Shown in pieces: positions 1-7,357 of a stretch of 7,418 nt of DNA. Numbering within the stretch: position 1 is the stretch's first letter; each line of letters starts with the position of its first letter. Where the stretch lies: positions 1 to 7,418 of the forward strand of contig JAGOBT010000150.1 of NCBI GenBank assembly GCA_017999135.1, given 5' to 3'. The position numbers were made by a program, and so were the translations under genes. This DNA comes from Burkholderiaceae bacterium (GTDB taxonomy: Bacteria; Pseudomonadota; Gammaproteobacteria; Burkholderiales; Burkholderiaceae_C). The notes beneath the pieces are model-generated. The model did no database searches and was not told the origin of the DNA. It worked only from the letters and a program-made list of their open reading frames with translations.

Positions 1-606
1 AAGCGGGTGCATGCGCTGGTGCCGCTGGCGCAACCGCTGCAGCAGATCCAGATCACCGAACTGCCGCGCCCGGCCAAGGGCGGCGGCAAGCCGGCGGCAC
101 CGCCCGACCTGCGGCCGCTGCTGGCGCCGGCGCTGGCCGGGCATGATGTGGGGCTGTTGTCCGAAGCCGGCCTGCCGGCCGTGGCCGACCCTGGCGCCGC
201 CCTGGTGCAGGCCGCCCATGCACTGGGCCTGGTGGTGGTGCCGCTGTCGGGGCCCACCTCGCTGCTGCTGGCGCTGGCCGCCAGCGGCCTGAATGGCCAG
301 AGCTTCGCCTTCGTCGGCTACCTGCCCGTGGAACCCGCAGCGCGTGCCGCGCGCATCCGCGAGCTGGAGTCGCTGTCGCGCCGCAGCCAGCAGACGCAGA
401 TCGCCATCGAGACGCCCTACCGCAACGACGCGCTGCTGGCCGCGCTGCTGCAGCATCTGCAGCCCGCCACGCAGCTGGCCGTGGCCAGTGGGCTGACATT
501 GCCGGCTGCCCGCTGCGAAACCCGCAGCGTGGCCGCGTGGCGCCATGCGCCGGCTGCGGCCCTGGGCGGGCGGCTGCCGGCGGTGTTCAGCTGGCTGGCT
601 GGCTGA
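1..606 (+). CDS. RsmI-like SAM-dependent methyltransferase, 5'-truncated by window edge
   Basis: This is the C-terminal 201 residues of a tetrapyrrole-methylase-fold protein; the start lies outside the window and the stop is TGA at 604-606. Seen: G47-H-D-V-G-L-L-S-E-A-G-L-P-A-V-A-D-P-G65, then P81-L-S-G-P-T-S with A-S-G-L-N and F-V-G-Y-L-P109, and later E137-T-P-Y-R. These align in order with the RsmI hallmarks (SDAG.P.ISDPG, PGP, GFLP, E-S/T-P-x-R). RsmI 2'-O-methylates the ribose of C1402 in 16S rRNA in the cytoplasm. The divergent details (SEAG for SDAG, PYR for PHR) and the short C-terminus fit better with the RsmI paralogue usually annotated only as 'SAM-dependent methyltransferase', so the substrate is not assigned. 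The missing N-terminus would carry the first glycine-rich strand. It converges on the RNA helicase gene with a 28-base gap. Family assignment is secure; the exact substrate is not. Confidence 0.85.
   Translation, partial: KRVHALVPLAQPLQQIQITELPRPAKGGGKPAAPPDLRPLLAPALAGHDVGLLSEAGLPAVADPGAALVQAAHALGLVVVPLSGPTSLLLALAASGLNGQSFAFVGYLPVEPAARAARIRELESLSRRSQQTQIAIETPYRNDALLAALLQHLQPATQLAVASGLTLPAARCETRSVAAWRHAPAAALGGRLPAVFSWLAG
591..605 (+). repeat. CTGG tetranucleotide repeat across a stop codon
   Basis: Three CTGG units plus a partial CTG run through the last codons of the methyltransferase gene and into its TGA stop. Gain or loss of one 4-base unit would shift the frame and change only the last few residues. 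It is short and may simply reflect Leu-Ala-Gly codons in GC-rich DNA. Confidence 0.5.
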
Positions 607-634
607 CCCGCACCACCGGTGTGGCTGGCAGGTG

Positions 635-2161
<1,527 letters not shown>

Positions 2162-2170
2162 TGGTGCACC

Positions 2171-2176
2171 ATTATC
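2171..2176 (-). promoter_or_regulatory. possible -10 element for rhlE
   Basis: GATAAT on the minus strand matches TATAAT at 5 of 6 bases and ends 9 bases before the rhlE ATG, so transcription would begin 1-3 bases before the start codon. No good -35 is visible at 16-18 bases. The 8-base palindrome GGTGCACC (2163-2170) lies between it and the ATG. This is a weak, pattern-based call. Confidence 0.25.
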
Positions 2177-2229
2177 CGCGACCGGTGAAGCGGGCGGTTT
2201 CTGACGCCCGGCCAGGCTGTGCCCCACCC

Positions 2230-2235
2230 TAGAAT
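2230..2235 (+). promoter_or_regulatory. possible -10 element for rfbC
   Basis: TAGAAT matches the sigma-70 -10 at 5 of 6 bases, in the 149-base gap between the divergent rhlE and rfbC genes. A start site near 2242 would give a leader of about 70 bases. No recognisable -35 lies 16-18 bases upstream, so an activator or a weak promoter would be implied. The same hexamer recurs at both divergent starts near 4020-4058. Confidence 0.35.
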
Positions 2236-2301
2236 TGGGCGTCGGAACCGCGTTCAGGCCTGCCGCTGGTGCCGGGCGACAGCGCCGGACATCCCACTGA
2301 C

Positions 2302-2306
2302 GAGGA
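2302..2306 (+). promoter_or_regulatory. ribosome binding site deciding the rfbC start
   Basis: GAGGA lies 4 bases before ATG 2311. This favours that start over an in-frame upstream start near 2269, whose extra residues (PGDSAGHPTDEDR) have no counterpart in RmlC proteins. Confidence 0.6.
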
Positions 2307-2310
2307 CCGC

Positions 2311-2871
2311 ATGAAGTTCACCGCCACCCGACTGCCCGACGTCGTCATCATCGAACCCGCCGTGTTCAGCGACGCGCGCGGCTGGTTCATGGAAAGCTAC
2401 AACCACCGCCGCTTCCAGGATGGCCTGGCCGCACTGGGGCTGCCGGCCCCCCGGCCCTTCGTGCAGGACAACGAATCCCAGTCAGCACGCGGCGTGCTGC
2501 GTGGCCTGCACTACCAGCTGCCGCCGCACGCCCAGGGCAAGCTGGTGCGCGTGGTGCAGGGTGCAGTGGTCGACGTGGCCGTCGACATCCGGCGCGGGTC
2601 GCCCCACTTCGGCCAGTGGGTGGCCGTGGAACTGAGCGCACAGAACAAGCGCCAGTTGTGGATCCCCGAGGGTTTCGCCCACGCCTTCATGGCGCTGACC
2701 GACGACACCCGCTTTCTCTACAAGACCACCGATGTCTACGCCAAGGACTGCGAACGCGCCATCCGCTGGGACGACCCGGCCATCGGCATCGAATGGCCTG
2801 CGGGCGTAGAGCCGCTGCTGGCGCCCAAGGATGCCAGCGCGCCCGTGCTGGCCGACGCGGAAACCTTCTGA
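2311..2871 (+). CDS. rfbC: dTDP-4-dehydrorhamnose 3,5-epimerase (RmlC)
   Basis: A 186-residue cytoplasmic cupin enzyme, the normal RmlC length. It epimerises C3 and C5 of dTDP-4-keto-6-deoxyglucose, the third step of dTDP-L-rhamnose synthesis. Seen: F-S-D-A-R-G-W-F near residues 19-26, QDNESQSARGVLRGLHYQ 52-69, AQGKLVRVV 74-82, DVAVDIRRGSPHFGQW, NKRQLWIPEGFAHAF, FLYKTTDVY 135-143, WDDPAIGIEWP 153-163 and PKDASAP 172-178. By alignment from memory with the E. coli protein, the catalytic set is intact: His67 (base), Lys77, Tyr143 (acid) and Asp174, with substrate Arg64. The start is the ATG with GAGGA before it. Neighbours: divergent from rhlE, convergent with the WecA-like gene (47-base gap). 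The usual partners rmlA, rmlB and rmlD are not in the window, so this is a detached copy or the rest lies elsewhere. No frameshift or missing residue is seen. Confidence 0.95.
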   Translation: MKFTATRLPDVVIIEPAVFSDARGWFMESYNHRRFQDGLAALGLPAPRPFVQDNESQSARGVLRGLHYQLPPHAQGKLVRVVQGAVVDVAVDIRRGSPHFGQWVAVELSAQNKRQLWIPEGFAHAFMALTDDTRFLYKTTDVYAKDCERAIRWDDPAIGIEWPAGVEPLLAPKDASAPVLADAETF

Positions 2872-2918
2872 CCCACCGGGCCGGCCCCGCCGCCTGCGGA
2901 CTGACCCGAGACGACGCT

Positions 2919-4010
2919 TCAGCGGCGGGTCACCATCCAGCGCGGCGCCTTGAAACGCACGATGCGCCAGTACAGCACGGTGTAGCTCAGACCGAACAGC
3001 ACGATGAAGCCGCCGAGCAGCGGCGTGCTGTCCCAGAACAGCATGGCCGGCACCACGGCCGTCATGCACAGCATCCACAGATAGGGCGACGTCATCGAAT
3101 TGCGGCGGGCCGCCGACCGCTTCGACTTGCGGCCGGTCGCCCAGCGCATGATGCGCCGGTAGATCAGTGAATGCAGGTGGATGCCGTCAGGCATGCCTGC
3201 GGGCTGGCCGCGCAACATGACCCGCCGGTAGATCGAGAACACGGTTTCGAACACCGGGTAGATGCACACCAGCAGCGGGAACATCGGCGAGACCGATGGA
3301 TTGCGGTGCAGCAGCAGGATGGCGAGCTCGGCCACGTAGAAGCCGAGGATGTACGCGCCGCCATCGCCCAGGAAGATCAGGCCTGCCGGGAAGTTCAGAA
3401 CGAAGAAGCCCAGCACGGCGCCGACACCCGCCACCGCCAGCCAGACGATCAGCATGTCGTTGACCTGGAACGCGACATAGCCGACGCTGGCCAGCATCAG
3501 CACCGCGCACATGGAGGCCAGGCCGTTGAACCCGTCGATGATGTTCAGCGAGTTGGCGACGCCGGCCACGACGAAGACCGTGACCGCGGCCGCACCCAGG
3601 TGGAACGACACCAGCCAATCCAGCCCGGGGATGTCTGTCCGGCTGATCACTGCGTCCAACCACCAGACTGCCAGTGCCGACGAAATGGCCGTGAACGCCA
3701 GCCGCCTGCGGGGGCTCTGGGTCTTGGTCAGGTCTTCCGTCAGGCCCGAACCGAAGGCCGGCATGGCGCACAGCAGCAGCAGGAACGCGGCACCAGCGAA
3801 TTGCGGTTGCCGCCACCAGATCACCAGCATGCCGGCTGTGATGCCGGCAAAGATGCCAATGCCGCCGACACGCGGGACTGGCGTGGCGTGAAACTTCTGC
3901 GGCCCCGACAGATCGTGGTCATGGAAGCGGTGCGCAGCGAATTTGGAGTGGCGCACCAGCAGCAGCGTGCACCCCAAGGACACCGCAAAGGCGGCGAGCA
4001 GCTCATACAT
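2919..4010 (-). CDS. WecA/MraY-family undecaprenyl-phosphate sugar-1-phosphate transferase
   Basis: A 363-residue polytopic inner-membrane enzyme (glycosyltransferase family 4) that transfers a sugar-1-phosphate from a UDP-sugar to undecaprenyl phosphate, the first membrane step of polysaccharide repeat-unit assembly. Seen: an N-terminal membrane segment from residue 1, PRVGGIGIFAG 46-56, GLTEDLTKTQSPRRRL 89-104, NSLNIIDGFNGLA 153-165 (N153, N156, D159), NFPAGLIFLGDGG 206-218 (D216) and a HLH motif 278-280 before a basic loop (RRIMRWATGRKSKR). About ten hydrophobic segments are visible, and the C-terminus is a basic tail. The usual Asp-Asp Mg motif reads Glu92-Asp93. The sugar (GlcNAc, GalNAc, QuiNAc or other) cannot be told from sequence, so no wecA symbol is given. 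Start ATG 4010-4008 opens directly into the first membrane helix; no Shine-Dalgarno precedes it, and a promoter sits just upstream. It is divergent from the export operon and convergent with rfbC. Confidence 0.92.
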   Translation of the reverse strand: MYELLAAFAVSLGCTLLLVRHSKFAAHRFHDHDLSGPQKFHATPVPRVGGIGIFAGITAGMLVIWWRQPQFAGAAFLLLLCAMPAFGSGLTEDLTKTQSPRRRLAFTAISSALAVWWLDAVISRTDIPGLDWLVSFHLGAAAVTVFVVAGVANSLNIIDGFNGLASMCAVLMLASVGYVAFQVNDMLIVWLAVAGVGAVLGFFVLNFPAGLIFLGDGGAYILGFYVAELAILLLHRNPSVSPMFPLLVCIYPVFETVFSIYRRVMLRGQPAGMPDGIHLHSLIYRRIMRWATGRKSKRSAARRNSMTSPYLWMLCMTAVVPAMLFWDSTPLLGGFIVLFGLSYTVLYWRIVRFKAPRWMVTRR

Positions 4011-4018
4011 CGACCGGC

Positions 4019-4046
4019 ATTCTAGGAGTCAGGCACGGCGGGGCAA
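4019..4046 (-). promoter_or_regulatory. sigma-70-like promoter of the WecA-like gene, probably leaderless
   Basis: On the minus strand, -35 TTGCCC (4046-4041, 4 of 6 consensus) is followed by a 16-base spacer and -10 TAGAAT (4024-4019, 5 of 6). The ATG begins 8 bases after the -10 with no purine-rich ribosome site between, so the predicted start site falls within about two bases of the ATG. This is inference from consensus matching. Confidence 0.5.
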
Positions 4047-4058
4047 CCCGCTTAGAAT
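4030..4058 (+). promoter_or_regulatory. possible promoter of the polysaccharide export operon
   Basis: -10 TAGAAT at 4053-4058 with a poor -35 (CAGGCA, 4030-4035, 3 of 6, 17-base spacer). It interleaves with the leftward promoter: the two -10 hexamers are 28 bases apart and point away from each other. Predicted start is near 4065, giving about 94 bases of leader before the export-protein ATG. Confidence 0.4.
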
Positions 4059-4077
4059 CCGGGATCGCATTCCGGAT
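4057..4077. repeat. inverted repeat at the presumed start site of the export operon
   Basis: Perfect 6-base arms ATCCGG (4057-4062) and CCGGAT (4072-4077) are separated by 9 bases. The right arm is also part of an imperfect dyad GCATTCCGGATGC (4067-4079). The location overlaps the -10 end and predicted start site, as expected for an operator, but arms this short can occur by chance. Confidence 0.35.
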
Positions 4078-4162
4078 GCATGTGGACAACACGCGCAAGC
4101 CCCTGGGTGTCGACCCCTCTTCCGATCACCAGGGACCGCCCCAGGTACCCCGCCCAGCATGA
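4076..4162 (+). CDS. putative 28-residue leader ORF coupled to the export gene
   Basis: ATG 4076 opens a 28-codon frame (begins MHVDNTRKPLGVD, ends PPQVPRPA) whose TGA (4160-4162) overlaps the export-protein ATG (4159) as ATGA, the classic geometry of translational coupling. A GTG at 4082 in the same frame is another possible start. The peptide is hydrophilic and proline-rich, with no signal sequence or known motif. No strong ribosome site is seen (GGGA at 4061-4064 is 11 bases away). It lies wholly in the leader of the next gene, which itself lacks a good Shine-Dalgarno, so ribosomes ending here could initiate there. In GC-rich DNA a frame this long can occur by chance, so the call is tentative. 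Confidence 0.3.
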   Translation: MHVDNTRKPLGVDPSSDHQGPPQVPRPA

Positions 4163-6195
4163 CACTGAACTGCCGCACACTGGAAGCGTTCAAAGGTGCG
4201 GCATGCCGCATCGTTGTGGCTGCTGCACATGTCTTCATCGGTTCAGTCGCCGCCCAGGCGCAGTCCGAACCGGCCCAGGTGCAGGCCATCCAGGAGTCGG
4301 CCGCCAGCCCCGGCGCGTCCCACACATTGCGGCAACCCAACCAGGCTGGCAGCAACCCGCGCGCCGCCGGTCGCAGCACCACGGACCTGCCGTTGGCACC
4401 GCGCAACCTGCCGGACGGATCCAAGCCCGGCGAGTTCGAGACCTACGTGCGCAGCCTGCCTGGCGGCAGCGACATCCGGCGCTTTGGCTTCGACCTGGCG
4501 ACCGGCGTCGGCGGCCAGGCTGCGCGGGCCGGATACACCGGCAACAGCGACATGGGCAGCGCAACCGCGCTCTCTGGCACCAGCAGCACGATGGGCGCGG
4601 GTGCGTCCGTCGGCCAAGGCAACCCGATGAGTTCGGGCGGGCCTGCCGGCTGGAACGACGTGACCGACTACAACCCTGCCGTACCGCCTGACTATCTGCT
4701 GCGCGCCGGCGACGAACTGGTGGTGACCCTGTGGGGCTCGGTCGATGCCGATCTGCGCCTGCTGGTCGACCGAACCGGGCGCATCACGATCCCGCGCGTC
4801 GGCCCGGTCTTCGTCTCGGGTGTGCGCTATGCCGACCTGCCCGATGTGATCGGTCGCCGCGTGGCCCTGGTCTACAAGAATTTCCAGGTCAGCGTGTCAT
4901 TGGGGCAGTTGCGTGGCGTGCGGGTGTACGTCACGGGCTTCGTCGAACGGCCTGGTGCCGTTCTGGTCAACAGCCTCTCCACGGTGATGCAGGCATTGCT
5001 GCGCGCCGGCGGCCCATCGGCTGCCGGCAGTTTCCGCGACATCAAACTGCGCCGGGGCAATGCAGCGGCCGCGCCCATCGACCTCTATGAACTCCTGCTC
5101 AACGGCGACCGTTCGGCAGATCAACTGGTGCAGGCGGACGACGTGATCCACGTCGGGCCTGTCGGTCGCCAGGTGGCCATCGTCGGCAGCGTCAACCGGC
5201 CGGCCATCTTCGAGGTGAAGAAGAACGAGACGGTCGACGACCTGCTGCGCATGGCGGGCGGCTACAGCACGGTGGCCGACACCACGCGGCTGGCGATCGA
5301 ACGGCTGGACGAACGCGCCACCGTGCGCGTCACGCAGATCGACCAGCCCGCCGCCGGGAAGCTGGCGCTGGCCAGCGGCGATGTGCTGCGGGCGTTCAAT
5401 GCCGTTGAATCGATGCAGCCGCTGTTGCGACAGAACACCCGCGTGCGGGTCGAAGGCGAGGTGGCACGGCCGGGTGAATACGTGCTGCCGCCGGCCAGTT
5501 CGGTGGCCGACGCAGTGCGCGCCGCCGGAGGCACCACGGCCGGCGCCTATCTCTACGGCACGGAGCTGATGCGTGAGAGCGTGCGCGAGACCCAGCAACG
5601 CAACTATGAGCGCGCCCTGCGTGACTTTGAATTGCAGCTGATGCGAAACGCCAGCACCAGGCGCATCGACACCGCCGAAGAGGCCTCTGCGGCGACATCG
5701 GCATCGACCACGAGCAGCCGATTCATCGATCAGCTGAAGACGCTGAAGCCCACCGGACGCATCGTGCTGCCGCTGACCCCGAATGCCAGTGCGCTGCCGG
5801 AGTTGGTGCTCGAAAGCGGCGACCGCATCTACATTCCGCCACAGCCCACCACCGTCGGTGTCTTTGGCAGCGTGTTCAGCGCCGGCAGCTATCTGCATTC
5901 AGGCGGGCGCACCGTGGGTGACTATGTCCGACTGGCTGGAGGACCGACCCGCGGCGCCGATGACCAGAGCATCTTTGTCGTGCGTGCCAACGGATCGGTT
6001 CGGAGCAGCTTGCAGGAGAGCGGCTACTTCTCTCGCGGCAATCAACTGGCCGGCACCATTGCCGACCCGGGCGACACCATCTTTGTGCCAGAGGAACTGA
6101 ACAAGACGACATTCCTGCAGGGGGCCAAGGATTGGACCTTGCTGATGTACCAGTTCGGCATCGGGCTGGCCGGCATCAAGTCCGCCACGAACTGA
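4159..6195 (+). CDS. Wza-like polysaccharide export protein with multiple SLBB domains
   Basis: A 678-residue secreted, probably outer-membrane, polysaccharide export channel protein. Seen: a Sec signal peptide (basic region to R17, hydrophobic 18-32, likely cleavage after AQA at 32-34), then a Ser/Gly/Ala-rich region containing EFETYVRSLPGG and RRFGFDL. A polysaccharide export domain starts at PDYLLRAGDELVVTLWG (177 onward to about 253). Four SLBB-like repeats begin near 254 (VRVYVTGFVERPGAV), 338 (QVAIVGSVNRP), 427 (TRVRVEGEVARPGEY) and 565 (TVGVFGSVFSAGSY). A charged helical insert lies at about 488-550 between repeats 3 and 4. The end (DWTLLMYQFGIGLAGIK) is an amphipathic or hydrophobic helix like the barrel-forming helix of Wza. 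It is longer than Wza (about 380 residues) and no lipobox cysteine is present, so it is not an ordinary Wza lipoprotein. Start ATG 4159 is chosen because the signal peptide begins there; the AGG at 4143 is too far for a good ribosome site. The Wzz-like gene follows by 13 bases. Confidence 0.92.
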   Translation: MTLNCRTLEAFKGAACRIVVAAAHVFIGSVAAQAQSEPAQVQAIQESAASPGASHTLRQPNQAGSNPRAAGRSTTDLPLAPRNLPDGSKPGEFETYVRSLPGGSDIRRFGFDLATGVGGQAARAGYTGNSDMGSATALSGTSSTMGAGASVGQGNPMSSGGPAGWNDVTDYNPAVPPDYLLRAGDELVVTLWGSVDADLRLLVDRTGRITIPRVGPVFVSGVRYADLPDVIGRRVALVYKNFQVSVSLGQLRGVRVYVTGFVERPGAVLVNSLSTVMQALLRAGGPSAAGSFRDIKLRRGNAAAAPIDLYELLLNGDRSADQLVQADDVIHVGPVGRQVAIVGSVNRPAIFEVKKNETVDDLLRMAGGYSTVADTTRLAIERLDERATVRVTQIDQPAAGKLALASGDVLRAFNAVESMQPLLRQNTRVRVEGEVARPGEYVLPPASSVADAVRAAGGTTAGAYLYGTELMRESVRETQQRNYERALRDFELQLMRNASTRRIDTAEEASAATSASTTSSRFIDQLKTLKPTGRIVLPLTPNASALPELVLESGDRIYIPPQPTTVGVFGSVFSAGSYLHSGGRTVGDYVRLAGGPTRGADDQSIFVVRANGSVRSSLQESGYFSRGNQLAGTIADPGDTIFVPEELNKTTFLQGAKDWTLLMYQFGIGLAGIKSATN

Positions 6196-6200
6196 CAGGG
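6196..6200 (+). promoter_or_regulatory. ribosome binding site of the Wzz-like gene
   Basis: CAGGG directly after the upstream stop codon, 8 bases before ATG 6209. It supports this start over the out-of-frame ATG at 6213 and shows the two genes are one transcript. Confidence 0.5.
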
Positions 6201-6208
6201 CGCCAATC

Positions 6209-7357
6209 ATGCATGCGCGCGCTGAAGCAGCGGCAGACCTTGCCGAGTACGACGACGAACAGGGCATGACCCTGGCAGAGATGTTCAGTGTCCTGTCTGC
6301 CAGGCGCAAGCTGCTGATCCTCGCGCCGCTGGCGGCTGGCGTGCTGTCGGTGGGCATCACCGGGCTCATCGCGCCCACCTTCACGGCGACCACGACCTTC
6401 ATGCCGCCGCAGCAGGCACAAGGCAGTGCTGCCTCACTCCTGGCCTCGTTGGGTCCGCTGGCGGGCTTGGCCGGCGGAGCCACGGCCCCTTCGAATGCCG
6501 CAGATCGCTATGTCGCCCTGATGCAAAGCGTCACGCTGTCCGACCGCATCATCGACGAGTTCAAGCTGCTGGACGTGTACGAGGCCAAGTTCAAGGTGGA
6601 TGCACGCAAGGCCCTGTCTTCCAATGTGCTCATCACGCTCGGCAAGAAGGATGGGTTGATCAGTGTGGCCGTGGACGACAAGAGCCCGCAGCGCGCCGCG
6701 GACATCGCCAACCGCTACGTGAAGGAGCTCAGGGCGATGACGCAGACGCTGGCGGTGACCGAGGCCCAGCAGCGCCGGGTGTTCTTCGAACAGCAGCTGG
6801 CGCTCAGCCGCGACAAGCTCGTCACTGCGCAGCAGGCGCTGCAGGCCAGTGGATTCAGCGCCGGTGCACTGAAGGCCGAGCCCAGGGCGGCCGCAGACGC
6901 CTATGCCCGGCTGAAGGCGGAAGTGACCGCCGCCGAAGTGAAGCTCCAGACGCTGCGCGGCTCGCTCACGGACAGCGCCCCGGAGGTGATCCGGCAACGG
7001 GCCGAGCTGGCGGCGGTGGTGTCACAGCTGGCGCGTGCCGAGCAGGCCACCGAGTCCACGGGTGGGCCAGACTACATCAGCAAGTACCGCGAGTTCAAGT
7101 ACCAGGAAACGCTGTTTGAACTGTATGCAAGGCAATTCGAGATCGCACGGGTCGACGAAAGCCGCGAGGGTGCACTGATCCAGGTGGTTGACCCGGCGAC
7201 CGCGCCCGAGCGCAAGAGCAAGCCGAAGCGGGCCATCACCGCCGTGGCCACCACGCTGGCAACGTTGCTGTTCCTGGCGGCAGCCGTGCTCGGGCGTCAC
7301 GCCTGGAGAAGGCCTGCGATGCGAGCGAACCATGCCGCCGGTTCTTCGGCCGCCTGA
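6209..7357 (+). CDS. Wzz-type polysaccharide chain-length determinant (polysaccharide co-polymerase)
   Basis: A 382-residue inner-membrane protein that sets polymer length and bridges the Wzy polymerase to the export channel. Seen: a short cytoplasmic N-terminus with MTLAEMFSVLSARRK (20-34), membrane segment 1 at about 35-55 and an FMPPQQAQG proline motif just after it (64-72). A Gly/Ala/Leu-rich stretch 73-91 follows. A long periplasmic helical region (about 160-320) includes coiled-coil-like heptads at 185-215 and 228-285. Then come IQVVDPATAPERKSKPKRA (324-342), the conserved pre-membrane segment of the family, and membrane segment 2 at about 342-361. A short basic tail ends the protein; there is no Walker A or tyrosine cluster, so no fused BY-kinase. 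It is cotranscribed with the export protein (13-base gap), the usual pairing of channel and co-polymerase. Group (O-antigen Wzz versus capsule/EPS type) is not resolved; the neighbouring SLBB gene favours EPS or capsule. Confidence 0.92.
   Translation: MHARAEAAADLAEYDDEQGMTLAEMFSVLSARRKLLILAPLAAGVLSVGITGLIAPTFTATTTFMPPQQAQGSAASLLASLGPLAGLAGGATAPSNAADRYVALMQSVTLSDRIIDEFKLLDVYEAKFKVDARKALSSNVLITLGKKDGLISVAVDDKSPQRAADIANRYVKELRAMTQTLAVTEAQQRRVFFEQQLALSRDKLVTAQQALQASGFSAGALKAEPRAAADAYARLKAEVTAAEVKLQTLRGSLTDSAPEVIRQRAELAAVVSQLARAEQATESTGGPDYISKYREFKYQETLFELYARQFEIARVDESREGALIQVVDPATAPERKSKPKRAITAVATTLATLLFLAAAVLGRHAWRRPAMRANHAAGSSAA

Noticed and set aside
607..634. Hairpin around CACCGGTG between the methyltransferase and rhlE as a terminator
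   Set aside because: The stem is about four base pairs with no usable loop and no T-run.
2878..2887. GGGCCGGCCC palindrome between rfbC and the convergent transferase gene as a terminator
   Set aside because: A perfect 10-base palindrome leaves no loop and no T-run follows on either strand; a shared terminator cannot be supported.
3171..4025. Plus-strand open frame of 284 codons opposite the WecA-like gene
   Set aside because: A Gln/His/Asp-rich shadow of a membrane-protein gene whose family motifs are unambiguous on the other strand.
3943..4158. Upstream extension of the export-protein frame by 72 codons
   Set aside because: It would overlap the divergent transferase gene and bury the signal peptide at 4159 internally; ATG 4159 begins a proper signal sequence.
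4198..4206. Lipobox-like GAAC at residues 13-16 of the export protein
   Set aside because: The hydrophobic core lies after this cysteine, not before it, and the -3 residue is Gly; the AQA site at residues 32-34 is the better cleavage site.
4897..5898. Minus-strand open frame of 333 codons opposite the SLBB gene
   Set aside because: It is antisense to clear SLBB repeats, rich in His/Arg/Gly/Gln, with no recognisable motif.
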